The notes below the pieces were generated by a model. It was not told the origin of the DNA. It was given only the letters and a program-made list of their open reading frames with translations, and did no database searches. From the NCBI GenBank assembly GCA_022799115.1, contig JAAWNT010000006.1, positions 1 through 64,000 of the forward strand: a stretch of 64,000 nucleotides of DNA, given 5' to 3'. Positions within the stretch are counted from its first letter, which is position 1; every line of letters starts with the position of its first letter. The translations under genes and the position numbers were made by a program. The DNA is from Clostridiales bacterium (GTDB lineage: Bacteria > Bacillota > Clostridia > Oscillospirales > Acutalibacteraceae). Positions 17,165 through 26,504 of the stretch are shown here, in pieces.

Positions 17165-17426
17165 TTTAACATGTCCCTAGAGTGTGTTTTAAAACGCAGG
17201 CGTACCGCAAAACGAACCGCGACGACGCGCAGCGGGGATGTTCCTTGAGGTATGCGCGAGGTTTTATATAATCTTTATTTGGTTCTCTTGCTGCGTGCCG
17301 AACGCGCTCGAAACTGGTTTTCTTTGCTCCGTTTTTGTGTTATCATTGCATTGCATCTTCAAGTACGGCAAGTGTGCAGAAAGGATGGTCACCATAAAGG
17401 CGGGTATACAGATAAGGAAAGAGCGG

Positions 17427-18935
17427 ATGGTATTTTTAGTATGCATTTGCCTTTCCGCAATTTTTCTTTTGTTTTGCACAAAATCCTCATTTTTATATCC
17501 ATTAAACGATTGGAACGATTCCAACTGCTTCTTTACTGTGGGAAAAGGGATCCTGGAAGGACGCGTGCCTTACCGGGATCTCTTTGAGCAGAAGGGGCCG
17601 TTGCTTTACATTTTGCACGGGCTGGCCTCTCTCGTGTCGTCCAGCAGCTTTGTTGGGGTCTTTATTCTTGAAATACTGTCTTTTTCCGTTTTTCTATGGT
17701 ATTCCTACCGGCTGATTCGACTATATCAGCCCAGCGGCTATGCCTACATAATTTTACCGTTGCTAACCTTTGCGGTGCTGTCCTCCAACAGCTTTTACAA
17801 AGGGGATAGCGCGGAGGAATTTTGTATGCCTCTGCTGTCCGCCAGCTTTTTTTATTTGCTGCGGTATTTTAAAAACCGGGATCGAACCCCCATCTCCTAT
17901 CCGCTGTTGCTGCTCAATGGGATGCTGGCCGGCTGCGTGTTGTGGATTAAATACACCATGCTGGGCTTTTGGTTTGCCTGGATGATGATGGTGTTTTTTG
18001 ATATCGTTCGGCAAAAGAGAATGGGCAGGGCGTTTTTAAGCTGCGCCGTATTTTTGGCCGGCATGCTGCTCACCGGAATTCCATGGGTGGTTTATTTCGC
18101 GGCGAATGGCGCCATGTGGGATTTTATCAACGCGTACTTTATTGTAAACATCTTCGGCTATTCTCAGTCTATGGGAATGCCCAGCCGCCTGCTGTTTATG
18201 CTGGTGATGCTGTGCATGGAATTTGTAAAGAACGTGCTGTTTGCGCTGCCCGCAGTGGCAGGAGTGATCTTTTTTACCTTTTCCAAACGCTGGCTTTCGG
18301 ATCGTATGGCCAAGCTGACGGTGGCGGCCTGTTTTCTGTTTCTGATTGCCGGCGTATACGGAGGAGGCTCCTCATATCCCTATTATTTTTTGATTTTTGC
18401 GCCCTTTGCCCCTCTGGGCTATATGCCGGTACTGGGTTTTTTGGAGAAAAAACGCCGGGAAAAGAGAAAGGAGCCGCTCAAATACAGTCGGCTGTTTTTG
18501 GGAGCCTATCTGTCGGCGTTATTGGTATGCTGTTTCTTTCTCAATCAAAATACCAAGTCTTTGGGTGTCAGGAAGGCAGAGTTGGTACAGTATCAGTTTG
18601 CGGAAATCATTCGTCAAACCCCAGGAGCTACCCTTCTTAACTATGGATTTTTAGACGGCGGCTTTTACCTCGCCTCCGGAATCACCCCACAGACGAAATA
18701 TTTTTGTAAGCTTAACATCACGGTGGACCGTTATCCGGAGATGATGCAGGAACAAAACCGTTATCTGAAGGAAAAACTGGTGGATTATGTGGTGGTGGAA
18801 TGGGCAGATGACAAAGACCGGTCTAAATTCCGTCTGGACTATCTGCGGGACAACTATATTGTAGTTGCCGAACAGGAGGGAACCTTTGATAGAGAAGGGC
18901 GAAAATATATCCTATATCGAGCTAAGGAAGAGTGA
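17427..18935 (+). CDS. GT39/ArnT-like multi-pass membrane glycosyltransferase
   Basis: The product has 502 residues and about 10-12 membrane helices. The first extracytoplasmic loop (DWNDSNCFFTVGKGILEG, then VPYRDLFEQKGPLLY) is the signature of GT39/PMT-like enzymes that move sugars from lipid carriers; the loop's acidic residues correspond to the catalytic Asp/Glu positions. A small soluble C-terminal portion follows the last helix. The ATG at 17427 follows AAGGAAAG; the preceding 190 codons' worth of in-frame sequence lacks ribosome sites. The region 17165-17426 contains no recognisable gene. The acceptor (teichoic acid, polysaccharide or protein) cannot be told. Confidence 0.75.
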   Translation: MVFLVCICLSAIFLLFCTKSSFLYPLNDWNDSNCFFTVGKGILEGRVPYRDLFEQKGPLLYILHGLASLVSSSSFVGVFILEILSFSVFLWYSYRLIRLYQPSGYAYIILPLLTFAVLSSNSFYKGDSAEEFCMPLLSASFFYLLRYFKNRDRTPISYPLLLLNGMLAGCVLWIKYTMLGFWFAWMMMVFFDIVRQKRMGRAFLSCAVFLAGMLLTGIPWVVYFAANGAMWDFINAYFIVNIFGYSQSMGMPSRLLFMLVMLCMEFVKNVLFALPAVAGVIFFTFSKRWLSDRMAKLTVAACFLFLIAGVYGGGSSYPYYFLIFAPFAPLGYMPVLGFLEKKRREKRKEPLKYSRLFLGAYLSALLVCCFFLNQNTKSLGVRKAELVQYQFAEIIRQTPGATLLNYGFLDGGFYLASGITPQTKYFCKLNITVDRYPEMMQEQNRYLKEKLVDYVVVEWADDKDRSKFRLDYLRDNYIVVAEQEGTFDREGRKYILYRAKEE

Positions 18936-19005
18936 GTTTTGCGGTATGAATCTTCCGTTTTATTGCAGCAGAAAACAGCGGAACAAAAATGGTTTTAACA
19001 ACAAG

Positions 19006-19035
19006 AAAGAGAGTGGCTTTCACCACTCTCTTTTT
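19006..19035. terminator. bidirectional terminator
   Basis: AAAGAGAGTGG / CCACTCTCTTT with a six-base loop and T run separates the convergent GT39-like gene and CPA2 antiporter gene. Confidence 0.85.
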
Positions 19036-19054
19036 ATGTTTCGTATTTTTTATC

Positions 19055-20329
19055 CTATCGGGAGGTTTCCTGAACCTCGTTGTTTAGCAATTCCATCTCC
19101 TCGATATTTTCCACCAGCTTATTTTTTACCGGGGGATCGCTTTTGCTTCCCTTTGAGCGGAAAACCAGTTTTAGCAGGATGGGAGCGGCGATGGTGGTAA
19201 TCACCACGGTGATTACCACAGGCCCGAAAAAGACGGAGGACATCAGCCCAACAGCAGCGCCCTTGCTGGCTACGATCAAGGCGACCTCACCGCGGGAAAC
19301 CATTCCCATGCCGATCTGCAAACACTCGGAATTTTTGTAATGACACAATTTAGCCCCAACGCCACAGCCGATGACCTTGGTCAGTATGGCTACGATAACC
19401 AGCAAAACGGAGAAGAGAATTAAAGAAGCGCTCATATTTGGCAATACTACCTTGATTCCGATGCTGGCAAAGAACATGGGAGACAGCAGCATATAGGAAA
19501 CCGTCTCAAACCGAGAAGCGATGTATTTGGTGCGCTGGGTATTGGAAATAATCAACCCTGCAATGAACGCGCCGGTGATATCGGCCACACCGAAGAACAC
19601 CTCGGCGCAGTACGAGAGCAGCAAGCAGAAAACAAAAGCGATAATGACAAACCGGCGCAGATCCTTATTATAATGTTTCTGCCATTTGTTGAAGAGATAA
19701 TAGAATCCCAAGCCAGCCGCAATCGCGCACACAAAAAAGGCGACGATTTTCAGCAGCACCAACCAAACATTGACGGTTGTGTCCGCCATGCTGGTGATCA
19801 CAGTCAGCGCGATGATTCCTAGTATATCATCAATAATCGCAGCGCCTAGGATCGCGTTGCCAGCCCGTGTGTTCAGCTTTCCCATTTCCTTCAGGGTTTC
19901 CACCGTAATACTCACCGAAGTGGCGGTGAGGATCACGCCGATAAAGATGTTTTGCAGAAGGACAGAAGTGGCGGGATTGGCAATCTCCTGGTTATTGAAA
20001 TAATAAGCAAGTCCAAATCCGCCGGCCAATGGAATGACCACGCCCAGCAAGGCGATGATAAAAGAGGCTTTTCCGGTTTTCTTCAGCTCCTTAATATCGG
20101 TTTCCAAACCTGCGGTAAACATTAATACAATGACGCCGATCTCCGATACCTGGGAGATAAAATCGGTTTCTTTGAGGATGTTGAGCATGGCCGGCCCTAA
20201 AATCAATCCGGCCAACAGCGCGCCGACTACCTGGGGCATTTTAAATTTCTTTGTCAGCAGGCCAAACAATTTGGTGCTAATTAAGATGAGAGCAAGATCA
20301 AATAAAAAGTTGTAGGAAGTCAACCACAT
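19055..20329 (-). CDS. cation:proton antiporter, CPA2 family
   Basis: The product has 424 residues and about 12-13 membrane helices ending in a short charged tail. GALLAGLILGPAMLN near residue 37, the AAIIDDILGI motif (the double Asp of CPA2 exchangers, near 165) and GMVSRGEVALIVA near 350 mark the Na+/H+ exchanger fold of the KefB/NapA group. It exchanges protons for Na+ or K+ across the membrane; no RCK/TrkA-N domain is attached. AAGGAGAAG precedes the ATG at 20329. Confidence 0.9.
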   Translation of the reverse strand: MWLTSYNFLFDLALILISTKLFGLLTKKFKMPQVVGALLAGLILGPAMLNILKETDFISQVSEIGVIVLMFTAGLETDIKELKKTGKASFIIALLGVVIPLAGGFGLAYYFNNQEIANPATSVLLQNIFIGVILTATSVSITVETLKEMGKLNTRAGNAILGAAIIDDILGIIALTVITSMADTTVNVWLVLLKIVAFFVCAIAAGLGFYYLFNKWQKHYNKDLRRFVIIAFVFCLLLSYCAEVFFGVADITGAFIAGLIISNTQRTKYIASRFETVSYMLLSPMFFASIGIKVVLPNMSASLILFSVLLVIVAILTKVIGCGVGAKLCHYKNSECLQIGMGMVSRGEVALIVASKGAAVGLMSSVFFGPVVITVVITTIAAPILLKLVFRSKGSKSDPPVKNKLVENIEEMELLNNEVQETSR

Positions 20330-20583
20330 CTTCTCCTTTTTTGTTTCGTTTCAGCCTATGAATTATAGCCCTGTTTGTGAATTTTTACAATATGAACAAT
20401 GAACTAATTATGTACAAATCGTGTCGGTTTTTGTTTAATTATAACCAATCTGATTAAAACGGCCACATTTATTTTCCATTAAATGGTGATTTATACAAAT
20501 TCATTGCAAAAAGGTAAAATAAGGGAAATAAACCAGTGGTATTTTCCTTGAAGCGCTGTGAAAATGGAAAATCCACAAAGAAA
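20330..20583. other. AT-rich intergenic region upstream of the antiporter
   Basis: This region should contain the minus-strand promoter of the antiporter gene. I see no protein-coding or RNA feature in it. Confidence 0.4.
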
Positions 20584-20622
20584 ATCCCGTCCTTTTCTGC
20601 TTGCAGAAAGAAAAGGACGGGA
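20584..20622 (-). terminator. terminator of the sipW operon
   Basis: TCCCGTCCTTTTCT with AGAAAGAAAAGGACGGGA forms a long stem just after the stop of the last gene of the operon; on the minus strand it is followed by TTTTCTTTG. Confidence 0.85.
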
Positions 20623-20627
20623 CAAGC

Positions 20628-22496
20628 TTACCATTCTACCGGTTCTAATACGCCGGTATAGGGCGGATATTGATTGAATAAAGCGTTGCTGCCGTTTGCC
20701 GTCACCGTCACCTGCGCTCCAATCTCATTGTCCACAACCGTTTCGGCGTATCGCTCCTCGCTTTCCCGGGGATCCATCATATAGAACTCTCTGGCCCGTC
20801 CAATCAGGCTGCCGCAATAAACGAATTGTGGGGAAGCTCCGGCGTTAATGGTTATTTGGCTGTCGCTTACATGGCAGCGCAGCACCCGCACCGAGCATTC
20901 TTTAATCCCGATAAGCCCGCCGGCATCTGAGAATCCAGTAATCGTGCAGCCTGAGACCGCGTTTTCTAGGAAGGAAACGTCTCCTTCCTCCGTGGAGCCC
21001 ACAAGGCCGCCCACAGAGGAACCGGAACCGCTGATTACGGAATTGATGACAGAACAGCCGGAGACCGGACCGCTGGAAGATCCCAAAAGTCCTCCAACTC
21101 GGCTGTGTCCGGATAGCTTTGCGTTTTGGACCGTACAGTTTTCCACGCTTCCCGAACACTTCCCGGACAGTGCGGCCACCTGATCGGCGCCGGAAATTGT
21201 CACGCCCTCCAAGGAGAGGTTGCGCACAGCGCCGGAAACAGCGCCGAATAATCCCAACGAGCTCCCCTCCCGATGGATGGAAAGATTGCGGATGGTAAAG
21301 CCGTTGCCATTAAAAATACCGGAAAATTCGGCGGCATTGGGAGCGTCTTGCCAACCGATGGGAATCCAATCCATGGAGTATAAGTCAATATCCCCCATAA
21401 GCTGGAATTCTTTCGCTGCAAAGGATTCGCCGCCGTTGACCTGCTGGGAAAGCCACAGGAGATGCCGCCGGTGGAAGATTCGGTAAACCCCGTCAGTGAG
21501 AGGAGGAGCCTCGGCCTCCTCCTGAGGAATGCCGTCCTCATAAACCACGCCGTTTGCAAAAACGATACCGTTAATCCCGGAAAAGTGTACCTGCATTTGA
21601 GGGGCGTCGACCACAATTCCATAGCCGCTGTTGAGAACCTGGCCAGTCGCCGCAAGGGTGCCGTTTCGGAATCCTATCATTCCTCTTCCGGAAGAGTCCG
21701 GATCCGTGATATGCAGAGATTTTATGGTGAGGGTGTGTCCATTGAGATCGAAATTGACGGGATAATGAAGCGCCAAATCCTCCTGTGGGGCATGGATGTC
21801 ACGTGTCAGGAGAATGGTTCCAAAAGGAGCGGCGTTTCTCAGATCGTCCCAACACGAGGCAAGCACTGCGCCCCCTGATGGGGGCATTCCTGTTTGCGTA
21901 ACAAGCAGGGTGATATCCAGATCATAGCGGAGATCTGGGCTGGTCCTGCCGTAGGAAGCCTCCCACTCCTCCATCTTACAGGTGATTTCATAGATGTCAT
22001 TGGAATACCCAGGCGGTAACGAAGAATTTTGAAGGCGAACGGTCTCTATTTCATTGCCCCTTACCAGATGTTCGGAGTCTGGGGAGAGAGAACCCCCGCA
22101 CCCCTCCATGGGACGGATGGCAAAGATGAGGTGTTCCCCCAACTGCTGATCCCGCATGGAAAAGCTGACCGTATAGGAGAGAGGGAGCGTTCCAGTGTTT
22201 TCAACCTGGAGATATCTCACGCATTGCATCCCGGGAACCCAGTCGACCCCATCGAACAGTTTATTAGAGGGATCGGATAGAGAGAACCGATTATCCAAGC
22301 TTCCATCCGGAGACAGGGTATGGGATCCCCAGAGTGCCGCGGAAAGAAAGCCGGTTTGAATCCGGTTTTGTCCATTCGACGTATGATCCCAAAATGCCGA
22401 CAGTGCGCCCACAGTCAGCGCCAAACAAAGAAGAACCGCCGTCACCGCGGTAGAGGTCAAGGCAGGAGCCGCCCGGAGGCAATTTGCGCGTTTCAT
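20628..22496 (-). CDS. SipW-dependent secreted protein with GLUG repeats
   Basis: The product has 622 residues. The N-terminus is a long hydrophobic signal followed by SAFWDHTSNGQNRIQTGFL, the pattern of signal peptides cleaved by SipW-type peptidases (as in TasA/CalY). Residues of about 40-210 resemble a TasA-like jelly-roll (WVPGMQCVRYLQVENTGT). Residues of about 330-560 contain FSGIFNGNGFTIRNLS and several GLUG-type repeats (VGGLLGSS, VGGLVGST, AGGLIGI) that form a beta-helix-like rod. GGAGG precedes the ATG. It is the last gene after sipW and a TasA-like gene, with its own terminator, and is probably an extracellular matrix or surface fibre component; the partner is unknown. Confidence 0.8.
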   Translation of the reverse strand: MKRANCLRAAPALTSTAVTAVLLCLALTVGALSAFWDHTSNGQNRIQTGFLSAALWGSHTLSPDGSLDNRFSLSDPSNKLFDGVDWVPGMQCVRYLQVENTGTLPLSYTVSFSMRDQQLGEHLIFAIRPMEGCGGSLSPDSEHLVRGNEIETVRLQNSSLPPGYSNDIYEITCKMEEWEASYGRTSPDLRYDLDITLLVTQTGMPPSGGAVLASCWDDLRNAAPFGTILLTRDIHAPQEDLALHYPVNFDLNGHTLTIKSLHITDPDSSGRGMIGFRNGTLAATGQVLNSGYGIVVDAPQMQVHFSGINGIVFANGVVYEDGIPQEEAEAPPLTDGVYRIFHRRHLLWLSQQVNGGESFAAKEFQLMGDIDLYSMDWIPIGWQDAPNAAEFSGIFNGNGFTIRNLSIHREGSSLGLFGAVSGAVRNLSLEGVTISGADQVAALSGKCSGSVENCTVQNAKLSGHSRVGGLLGSSSGPVSGCSVINSVISGSGSSVGGLVGSTEEGDVSFLENAVSGCTITGFSDAGGLIGIKECSVRVLRCHVSDSQITINAGASPQFVYCGSLIGRAREFYMMDPRESEERYAETVVDNEIGAQVTVTANGSNALFNQYPPYTGVLEPVEW

Positions 22497-22570
22497 GAAA
22501 TTACCTCCTCAAAGGAAATGCCTGGATTTCATTGAATGGATTTTAACGGCAGCGCATGGATTCCTTCCCG

Positions 22571-23254
22571 TCATTTTATTACCTGCTGAGCAAATAAAGT
22601 GACGTCCATGGAAAAGAAGGCGGGCGTATCGGTATTAAAGGAATTGTCCAGGGACTCCGACAACACATAGTCCATTTGATAAAGGTCGAACCCCTGCTCC
22701 TTGTTCATATTGGTGTTAGCAAAGGCCACGGTTTCCAAGGATTCACCGGAAACGCTGGGATGTTCTCCCTGAGCGCCAGTGATTTCCCCACCCACGGACA
22801 GCTTGGTAAACGTAAAGGTCAGCGCTCCGCCCAGTCCTCCGTCTTCCACGCGAAAGCTCATCCGGTAGTCCAGCGGCATGGTTCCCGTATTGGAAATCTT
22901 CAGATATTTGCTTCCCCGGTCGCCCGGTTTCCAATTGGAAGCGTCGCTGGTAAATATGGCGGCGTCGCCAGCGGTCTTTAAATCCTGATAGTATGGAGAG
23001 TTGGTATCCAGATCATTACCCGAAAGCTTGTCGGATACTTCAAACCCAACCTTCAGATTTCCGGTTTGGATTCGATTGTTTTGATTGGTGACGGTGTCGT
23101 TGAACAGCGCAAAGGTTATTCCAAACAATACAGTAAGGCAAAAAAGAATCGAGGTCCCGCACAATAGAAGAGAACGGCGGTCGGTTTTGGGAGCGATGCC
23201 TCTGTAAGGCTGGAGCGGGGAGTCGGGGAACGCAAAAGGTTTTACACGTTTCAT
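22571..23254 (-). CDS. TasA/CalY-like SipW-dependent matrix protein
   Basis: The product has 227 residues. A cytoplasmic N-terminus of about 26 residues precedes a hydrophobic segment and TFALFNDTVTNQNNRIQTG, a SipW-cognate cleavage region. The mature domain has SNWKPGDRGSKYLKISNTGT and a beta-rich sequence like TasA and CalY (camelysin), which polymerise into fibres in Bacillus biofilms. It is encoded between a small membrane-anchored protein and the GLUG protein and shares with the latter the WxPG....L.(I/V).NTGT block. Whether it forms fibres here is not shown. Confidence 0.85.
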   Translation of the reverse strand: MKRVKPFAFPDSPLQPYRGIAPKTDRRSLLLCGTSILFCLTVLFGITFALFNDTVTNQNNRIQTGNLKVGFEVSDKLSGNDLDTNSPYYQDLKTAGDAAIFTSDASNWKPGDRGSKYLKISNTGTMPLDYRMSFRVEDGGLGGALTFTFTKLSVGGEITGAQGEHPSVSGESLETVAFANTNMNKEQGFDLYQMDYVLSESLDNSFNTDTPAFFSMDVTLFAQQVIK

Positions 23255-23312
23255 AACTTACACTCTCTTTTCCTGATGATTTGTTTTATGTTCAGTCCAT
23301 CGCTTGGGCGCC

Positions 23313-23804
23313 TCAGGGAGACGCGTCCAATGGCTCTGCGCTTGTAAAAAAAGTGGAGAATTCCACGGTGACCAAAGCGGCGTTTCCGGGCCGTTCCACC
23401 AGATAGGTATGGATTTCTCCCGGCTTGCAGGTCGGGTCCCCGGTCATTCGTGCTCCCTCTTTTCCGTTCCACGCTTTTATTACGCAGGGCTTGCCCTCCG
23501 CAGTGACTGTAAGCCGGTAGGTAAACGACGCGCTGCTGTTCGGGGTGCTGACCACTCGAAGATAAAAAGGGTTTGCCGAAGGGATAAAGGGAGTAGTGTC
23601 CACCATCTTAAATATGCCGTCCGGCTGTTCCGACCAGTAGAGCTCCGCGTGATAATATCCGGGGGTGATTTGGTGGCCAGGGCTTATAATGGTATAGGCG
23701 TAATAGCCCCAAACGCTGAACGCACAGCTGACGGCTGATAGGAAAAGCACCCATATAAGCAAAAGGGTTCGCCAATAGAAGGAACGCTGTTTTTTAGACC
23801 TCAT
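23313..23804 (-). CDS. small membrane-anchored protein of the sipW cluster
   Basis: The product has 163 residues: one N-terminal hydrophobic segment (about 12-33), then a secreted beta-rich domain with TPFIPSANPFYLRVVSTPN and CKPGEIHTYLVERPGN. It has no recognised family, but the layout (signal-like helix, then an ITPGYYHAELYW strand in place of the usual SipW cleavage pattern) suggests a distant TasA-like relative or an accessory like TapA. AAGGAGG precedes the ATG, which overlaps the sipW stop by four bases (ATGA), so it is translationally coupled to sipW. Confidence 0.65.
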   Translation of the reverse strand: MRSKKQRSFYWRTLLLIWVLFLSAVSCAFSVWGYYAYTIISPGHQITPGYYHAELYWSEQPDGIFKMVDTTPFIPSANPFYLRVVSTPNSSASFTYRLTVTAEGKPCVIKAWNGKEGARMTGDPTCKPGEIHTYLVERPGNAALVTVEFSTFFTSAEPLDASP

Positions 23805-24493
23805 GTCTCATCCTCCTTTTTTAACGAGTGCAGGCTTTCCAGCATTTCTTCCAAGCGCCGGATCAGATAACGGTTATATTGCAACGCGCAGGCGTTCTCT
23901 TGCAGACTCTGCTGAAGGGCAATCCGCTTGTGTTCCAATTGACGCAGGGCCTGCTGGCGGTATTGTTTTAATAAACGAAGGAACCGGGCCGTCTGCCCGC
24001 ACAAAAAGCATAAGAAAGGAAACAGGACCAGCAATAGATAGCCGGGAGGAGATTTTAAAAAGGAGAGAAAACGTCCGGCGGCCGGTATATGCCCTTGATA
24101 AATCCCAAGCACCTGATGGAAGGGAACCGGATACAGGTCGAGGGAAGAGGCGCCCTTGGTGACAAAGGAGGGGACTCCGTCGGACTGAACCACCTGATCG
24201 ATTTGATGGGTGACAATCAAACCCTGATGGCTGGGATCCGGCGAATAAAATGAAATCACGTCCCCCTTCTGAAGTTGTGAGGGATCGCATCGCCGGATCA
24301 CCACCAAGTCCCCGCTTGCGAATAAAGGACGCATGGAATCAGAGCGCACCGCTAAAAAACGATAGCCGAACCATTCAACCCCGCCCGGCTGATTCCATGG
24401 AGAAGTGACCAGGATAAAACAAAGCAGAAAAAGGGCGGTCAAAAAGAACGCAGTTTTGATACATAGAGAAAGGATATGAATAAACGGCCTCAT
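23801..24493 (-). CDS. sipW: signal peptidase I of the SipW (ER) type
   Basis: The product has 230 residues. An N-terminal membrane helix precedes the S26B catalytic region: Ser53 in VRSDSMRP and His96 in VTHQID, with His replacing the Lys of ordinary bacterial signal peptidases, the hallmark of SipW/ER-type enzymes. A second helix (about 150-170) is followed by a charged, coiled-coil-like cytoplasmic tail of about 60 residues, which is unusual. The ATG at 24493 follows AGAGGTGAG; the further upstream start contains that site and is rejected. It should process the TasA-like and GLUG proteins encoded downstream in the same operon. Confidence 0.88.
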   Translation of the reverse strand: MRPFIHILSLCIKTAFFLTALFLLCFILVTSPWNQPGGVEWFGYRFLAVRSDSMRPLFASGDLVVIRRCDPSQLQKGDVISFYSPDPSHQGLIVTHQIDQVVQSDGVPSFVTKGASSLDLYPVPFHQVLGIYQGHIPAAGRFLSFLKSPPGYLLLVLFPFLCFLCGQTARFLRLLKQYRQQALRQLEHKRIALQQSLQENACALQYNRYLIRRLEEMLESLHSLKKEDET

Positions 24494-24899
24494 AACGCTC
24501 ACCTCTCGCAGTTGACAAATGTGGCTTAAATTCACTGGTTTTTATGAATTAATTGGAAAGAAATGGCTTACTAGCAAGGTTTTCTAATGCGAATGACCTC
24601 ATTCAGAAATTTTACAAAGGTGAAAATAGTTCATTTTATATAAAATAATATATAAATTTTGCGATATATACAATATAATAAACAATAAATATATCGGAAT
24701 AATTCCTAAAAAGAATGAAAATATTTTTTAATGAAGAAGAATGAAAAATTGAAAAAGACGAGATGAATTTGGAAAAATATGATATAATACAAATATTAAG
24801 TGAAAAAAATAAGGTTATTTAGGCGGAAGAGGCTGGTAGAGAATTTCGGATTGGACGGTTCCCATCCCTCGGAGCCGAGAAAGAATAAGGAGTCGCGCT
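24494..24899. other. AT-rich divergent promoter region
   Basis: This 406-base interval separates the sipW operon from a plus-strand unit. It is very AT-rich from 24590 to 24810 and contains an inverted repeat, CGATATAT (24662-24669) with ATATATCG (24689-24696), a possible operator. GATATAATAC near 24780 is a likely -10 for the plus strand. A GC-richer stretch (24815-24890) precedes the cytidylate-kinase-like gene; it may be a leader, but I match it to no riboswitch class. Confidence 0.5.
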
Positions 24900-25571
24900 A
24901 TGAACAAGAATTTGATTATCACCATTGCCCGTCAATTTGGCAGTGGAGGAAAAGAGATCGGGAGGAGATTGGCGCATGAGCTGAACCTTCCGTGCTATGA
25001 AAAACATTCCGTGATACAGACGGCCAGGGAGATGGGAATCCAACAGGAGCTTTTTGATCAGGCCGAAGAGAGGGTAAACGACAGCTTGATCTACTCCCTA
25101 GCTATGGGGCAATACGGAAAGGAACATGGAAACGTTCCGGAGCTCACCTTATATGACAAGATCTACAGCATCCAATCCAGCATAATAAAGCAGGCGGCAG
25201 AGCGCGGCCCTTGCGTTATTGTGGGCAGATCTGCGGGCGCGATTTTAAAGGATCTTCCCTATTGCGTCCGCCTGTTTGTGCATGCCGACATCAAAAAGAG
25301 ACTGGAGCGTGCGGTGGAGTATTATCACCTCACCCCGGAAAATACCAACGAAGCCTATATTAGACGGCGCGATCAGCGGCGGTCGAATTACCATCAGTAT
25401 TACAACGATCTGCAGTGGGAAGAGGCCGCCAGCTACCACTTGGCGATAGACAGCGGGGAGACTGACCTTGACTGCTGTGTGCGCATCATGCTAGAATATC
25501 TCAAAACCTATTGTAAAAAGCGGGAGCTCCCATTTCCGCCCGTCCCGGTGGAACTGGGCCAGAAAGGATGA
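24900..25571 (+). CDS. cytidylate kinase-like family protein
   Basis: The product has 223 residues. The P-loop ARQFGSGGKEIGRRLA (residues 9-24) and the lid-like RRRDQRRSNYHQYYN region (about 155-168) identify the cytidylate-kinase-like family (PF13189), which is distinct from Cmk and whose substrate is unknown. GRSAGAIL and the VRLFVHAD strand complete the nucleotide kinase fold. AAGGAG precedes the ATG. It ends four bases before the YdcF gene start and is probably co-transcribed with it. Confidence 0.85.
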   Translation: MNKNLIITIARQFGSGGKEIGRRLAHELNLPCYEKHSVIQTAREMGIQQELFDQAEERVNDSLIYSLAMGQYGKEHGNVPELTLYDKIYSIQSSIIKQAAERGPCVIVGRSAGAILKDLPYCVRLFVHADIKKRLERAVEYYHLTPENTNEAYIRRRDQRRSNYHQYYNDLQWEEAASYHLAIDSGETDLDCCVRIMLEYLKTYCKKRELPFPPVPVELGQKG

Positions 25572-25575
25572 GGAC

Positions 25576-26355
25576 ATGACGGATGCCAAACAACGGATCG
25601 GATTGCGGATTCTACTGGCCGTAGCAGGGATGGCGGGACTCTTTTGGTTTATGGCCCCATTGACAGTCAGGGTGCTCAATATCGGGAACATTACAGGGAT
25701 TGTATTATCCCTTTTCTTGTTGGGGATCGCCTTATTTTACGAACCTTTGAGAAGATGGCTGCGCCATGTCCGCAGAACAACGGTAGGCCGAGGGGTGACA
25801 AATGTGGTTGCGGTACTGCTGGGAGTTGCCGTGCTGTCCGGCGGCGTTTTGTCGGGATTTATGCTGACGGCGGCCATGCAGCAGCCCCCGGATCAGGCTA
25901 CAGTGGTGGTTCTGGGCTGCAAAGTAAACGGTACAACCCCCAGCCTTATGCTGGAACGACGCCTGGAGGCGGCCAAACAATATCTGTTGGAACATCCGGA
26001 AGCGCCCTGCATTGTTTCCGGCGGACAAGGGGCCAACGAGGATATCAGCGAGGCTCAGGCCATGAAGACGTGGCTGACTGCAAATGGAATTGAGGAGGGC
26101 AGGATTTATCAGGAGGATGAATCCACCAATACGGAGGAAAATATTCGCAACTCCAAGCGGATCATTGAACAGAACGGGTTTTCCACGGACATCGCGGTGG
26201 TCACCGACGGATTTCATGAGTTCAGGGCTTCTCTCATTGCAAGGAAGCAGTACCTAACCCCTTATAGCGTTCCTGCGCAAACGCCGTGGTTTGTTTTTTC
26301 TGCCTATTATGTGAGGGAATTGTATGGTCTGGTAGAACAGCTGCTGTTAAAGTAA
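25576..26355 (+). CDS. YdcF family protein (DUF218) with N-terminal membrane helices
   Basis: The product has 259 residues. Three hydrophobic segments lie within the first 110 residues. They are followed by an extracytoplasmic DUF218 domain: VVLGCKVNGTTPS (about 112-124), IVSGGQGANEDISEAQAM, DESTNTEENIRNS and VTDGFHEFRA. The family includes SanA and YdcF, implicated in envelope integrity and possibly polysaccharide or lipid-carrier chemistry, without a settled reaction. It is the second gene of a two-gene unit ended by a terminator at 26353-26388. Confidence 0.88.
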   Translation: MTDAKQRIGLRILLAVAGMAGLFWFMAPLTVRVLNIGNITGIVLSLFLLGIALFYEPLRRWLRHVRRTTVGRGVTNVVAVLLGVAVLSGGVLSGFMLTAAMQQPPDQATVVVLGCKVNGTTPSLMLERRLEAAKQYLLEHPEAPCIVSGGQGANEDISEAQAMKTWLTANGIEEGRIYQEDESTNTEENIRNSKRIIEQNGFSTDIAVVTDGFHEFRASLIARKQYLTPYSVPAQTPWFVFSAYYVRELYGLVEQLLLK

Positions 26356-26388
26356 AGGAGCCGATCTTTGGCCGGTCCTTTCTTCTTG
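26353..26388 (+). terminator. terminator of the ydcF unit
   Basis: AAAGGAGCCG / CGGTCCTTT with a seven-base loop, followed by CTTCTT, overlaps the stop codon of the YdcF gene. The stem has one mismatch and the T run is weak. Confidence 0.55.
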
Positions 26389-26470
26389 TAGAAAATACAC
26401 CATAATTTTCTGTTCTTTCCGCCGGAAGTCGGAGATTGTCGCAAATCTTAAAAAAGCGTCAAGTTTTTTC

Positions 26471-26499
26471 TGGACAGCAACGTGTCAAAGAGCTATAAT
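26471..26499 (+). promoter_or_regulatory. promoter of the pyrimidine operon
   Basis: TGGACA (26471-26476), a 17-base spacer and a perfect TATAAT (26494-26499). It lies immediately before the PyrR-binding leader. Confidence 0.75.
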
Positions 26500-26504
26500 A
26501 AGTA

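Noticed and set aside
24815..24899. Possible riboswitch before the cytidylate-kinase-like gene
   Set aside because: I compared it with glycine, c-di-GMP, ZTP, guanidine, glutamine and fluoride motifs and none fits.
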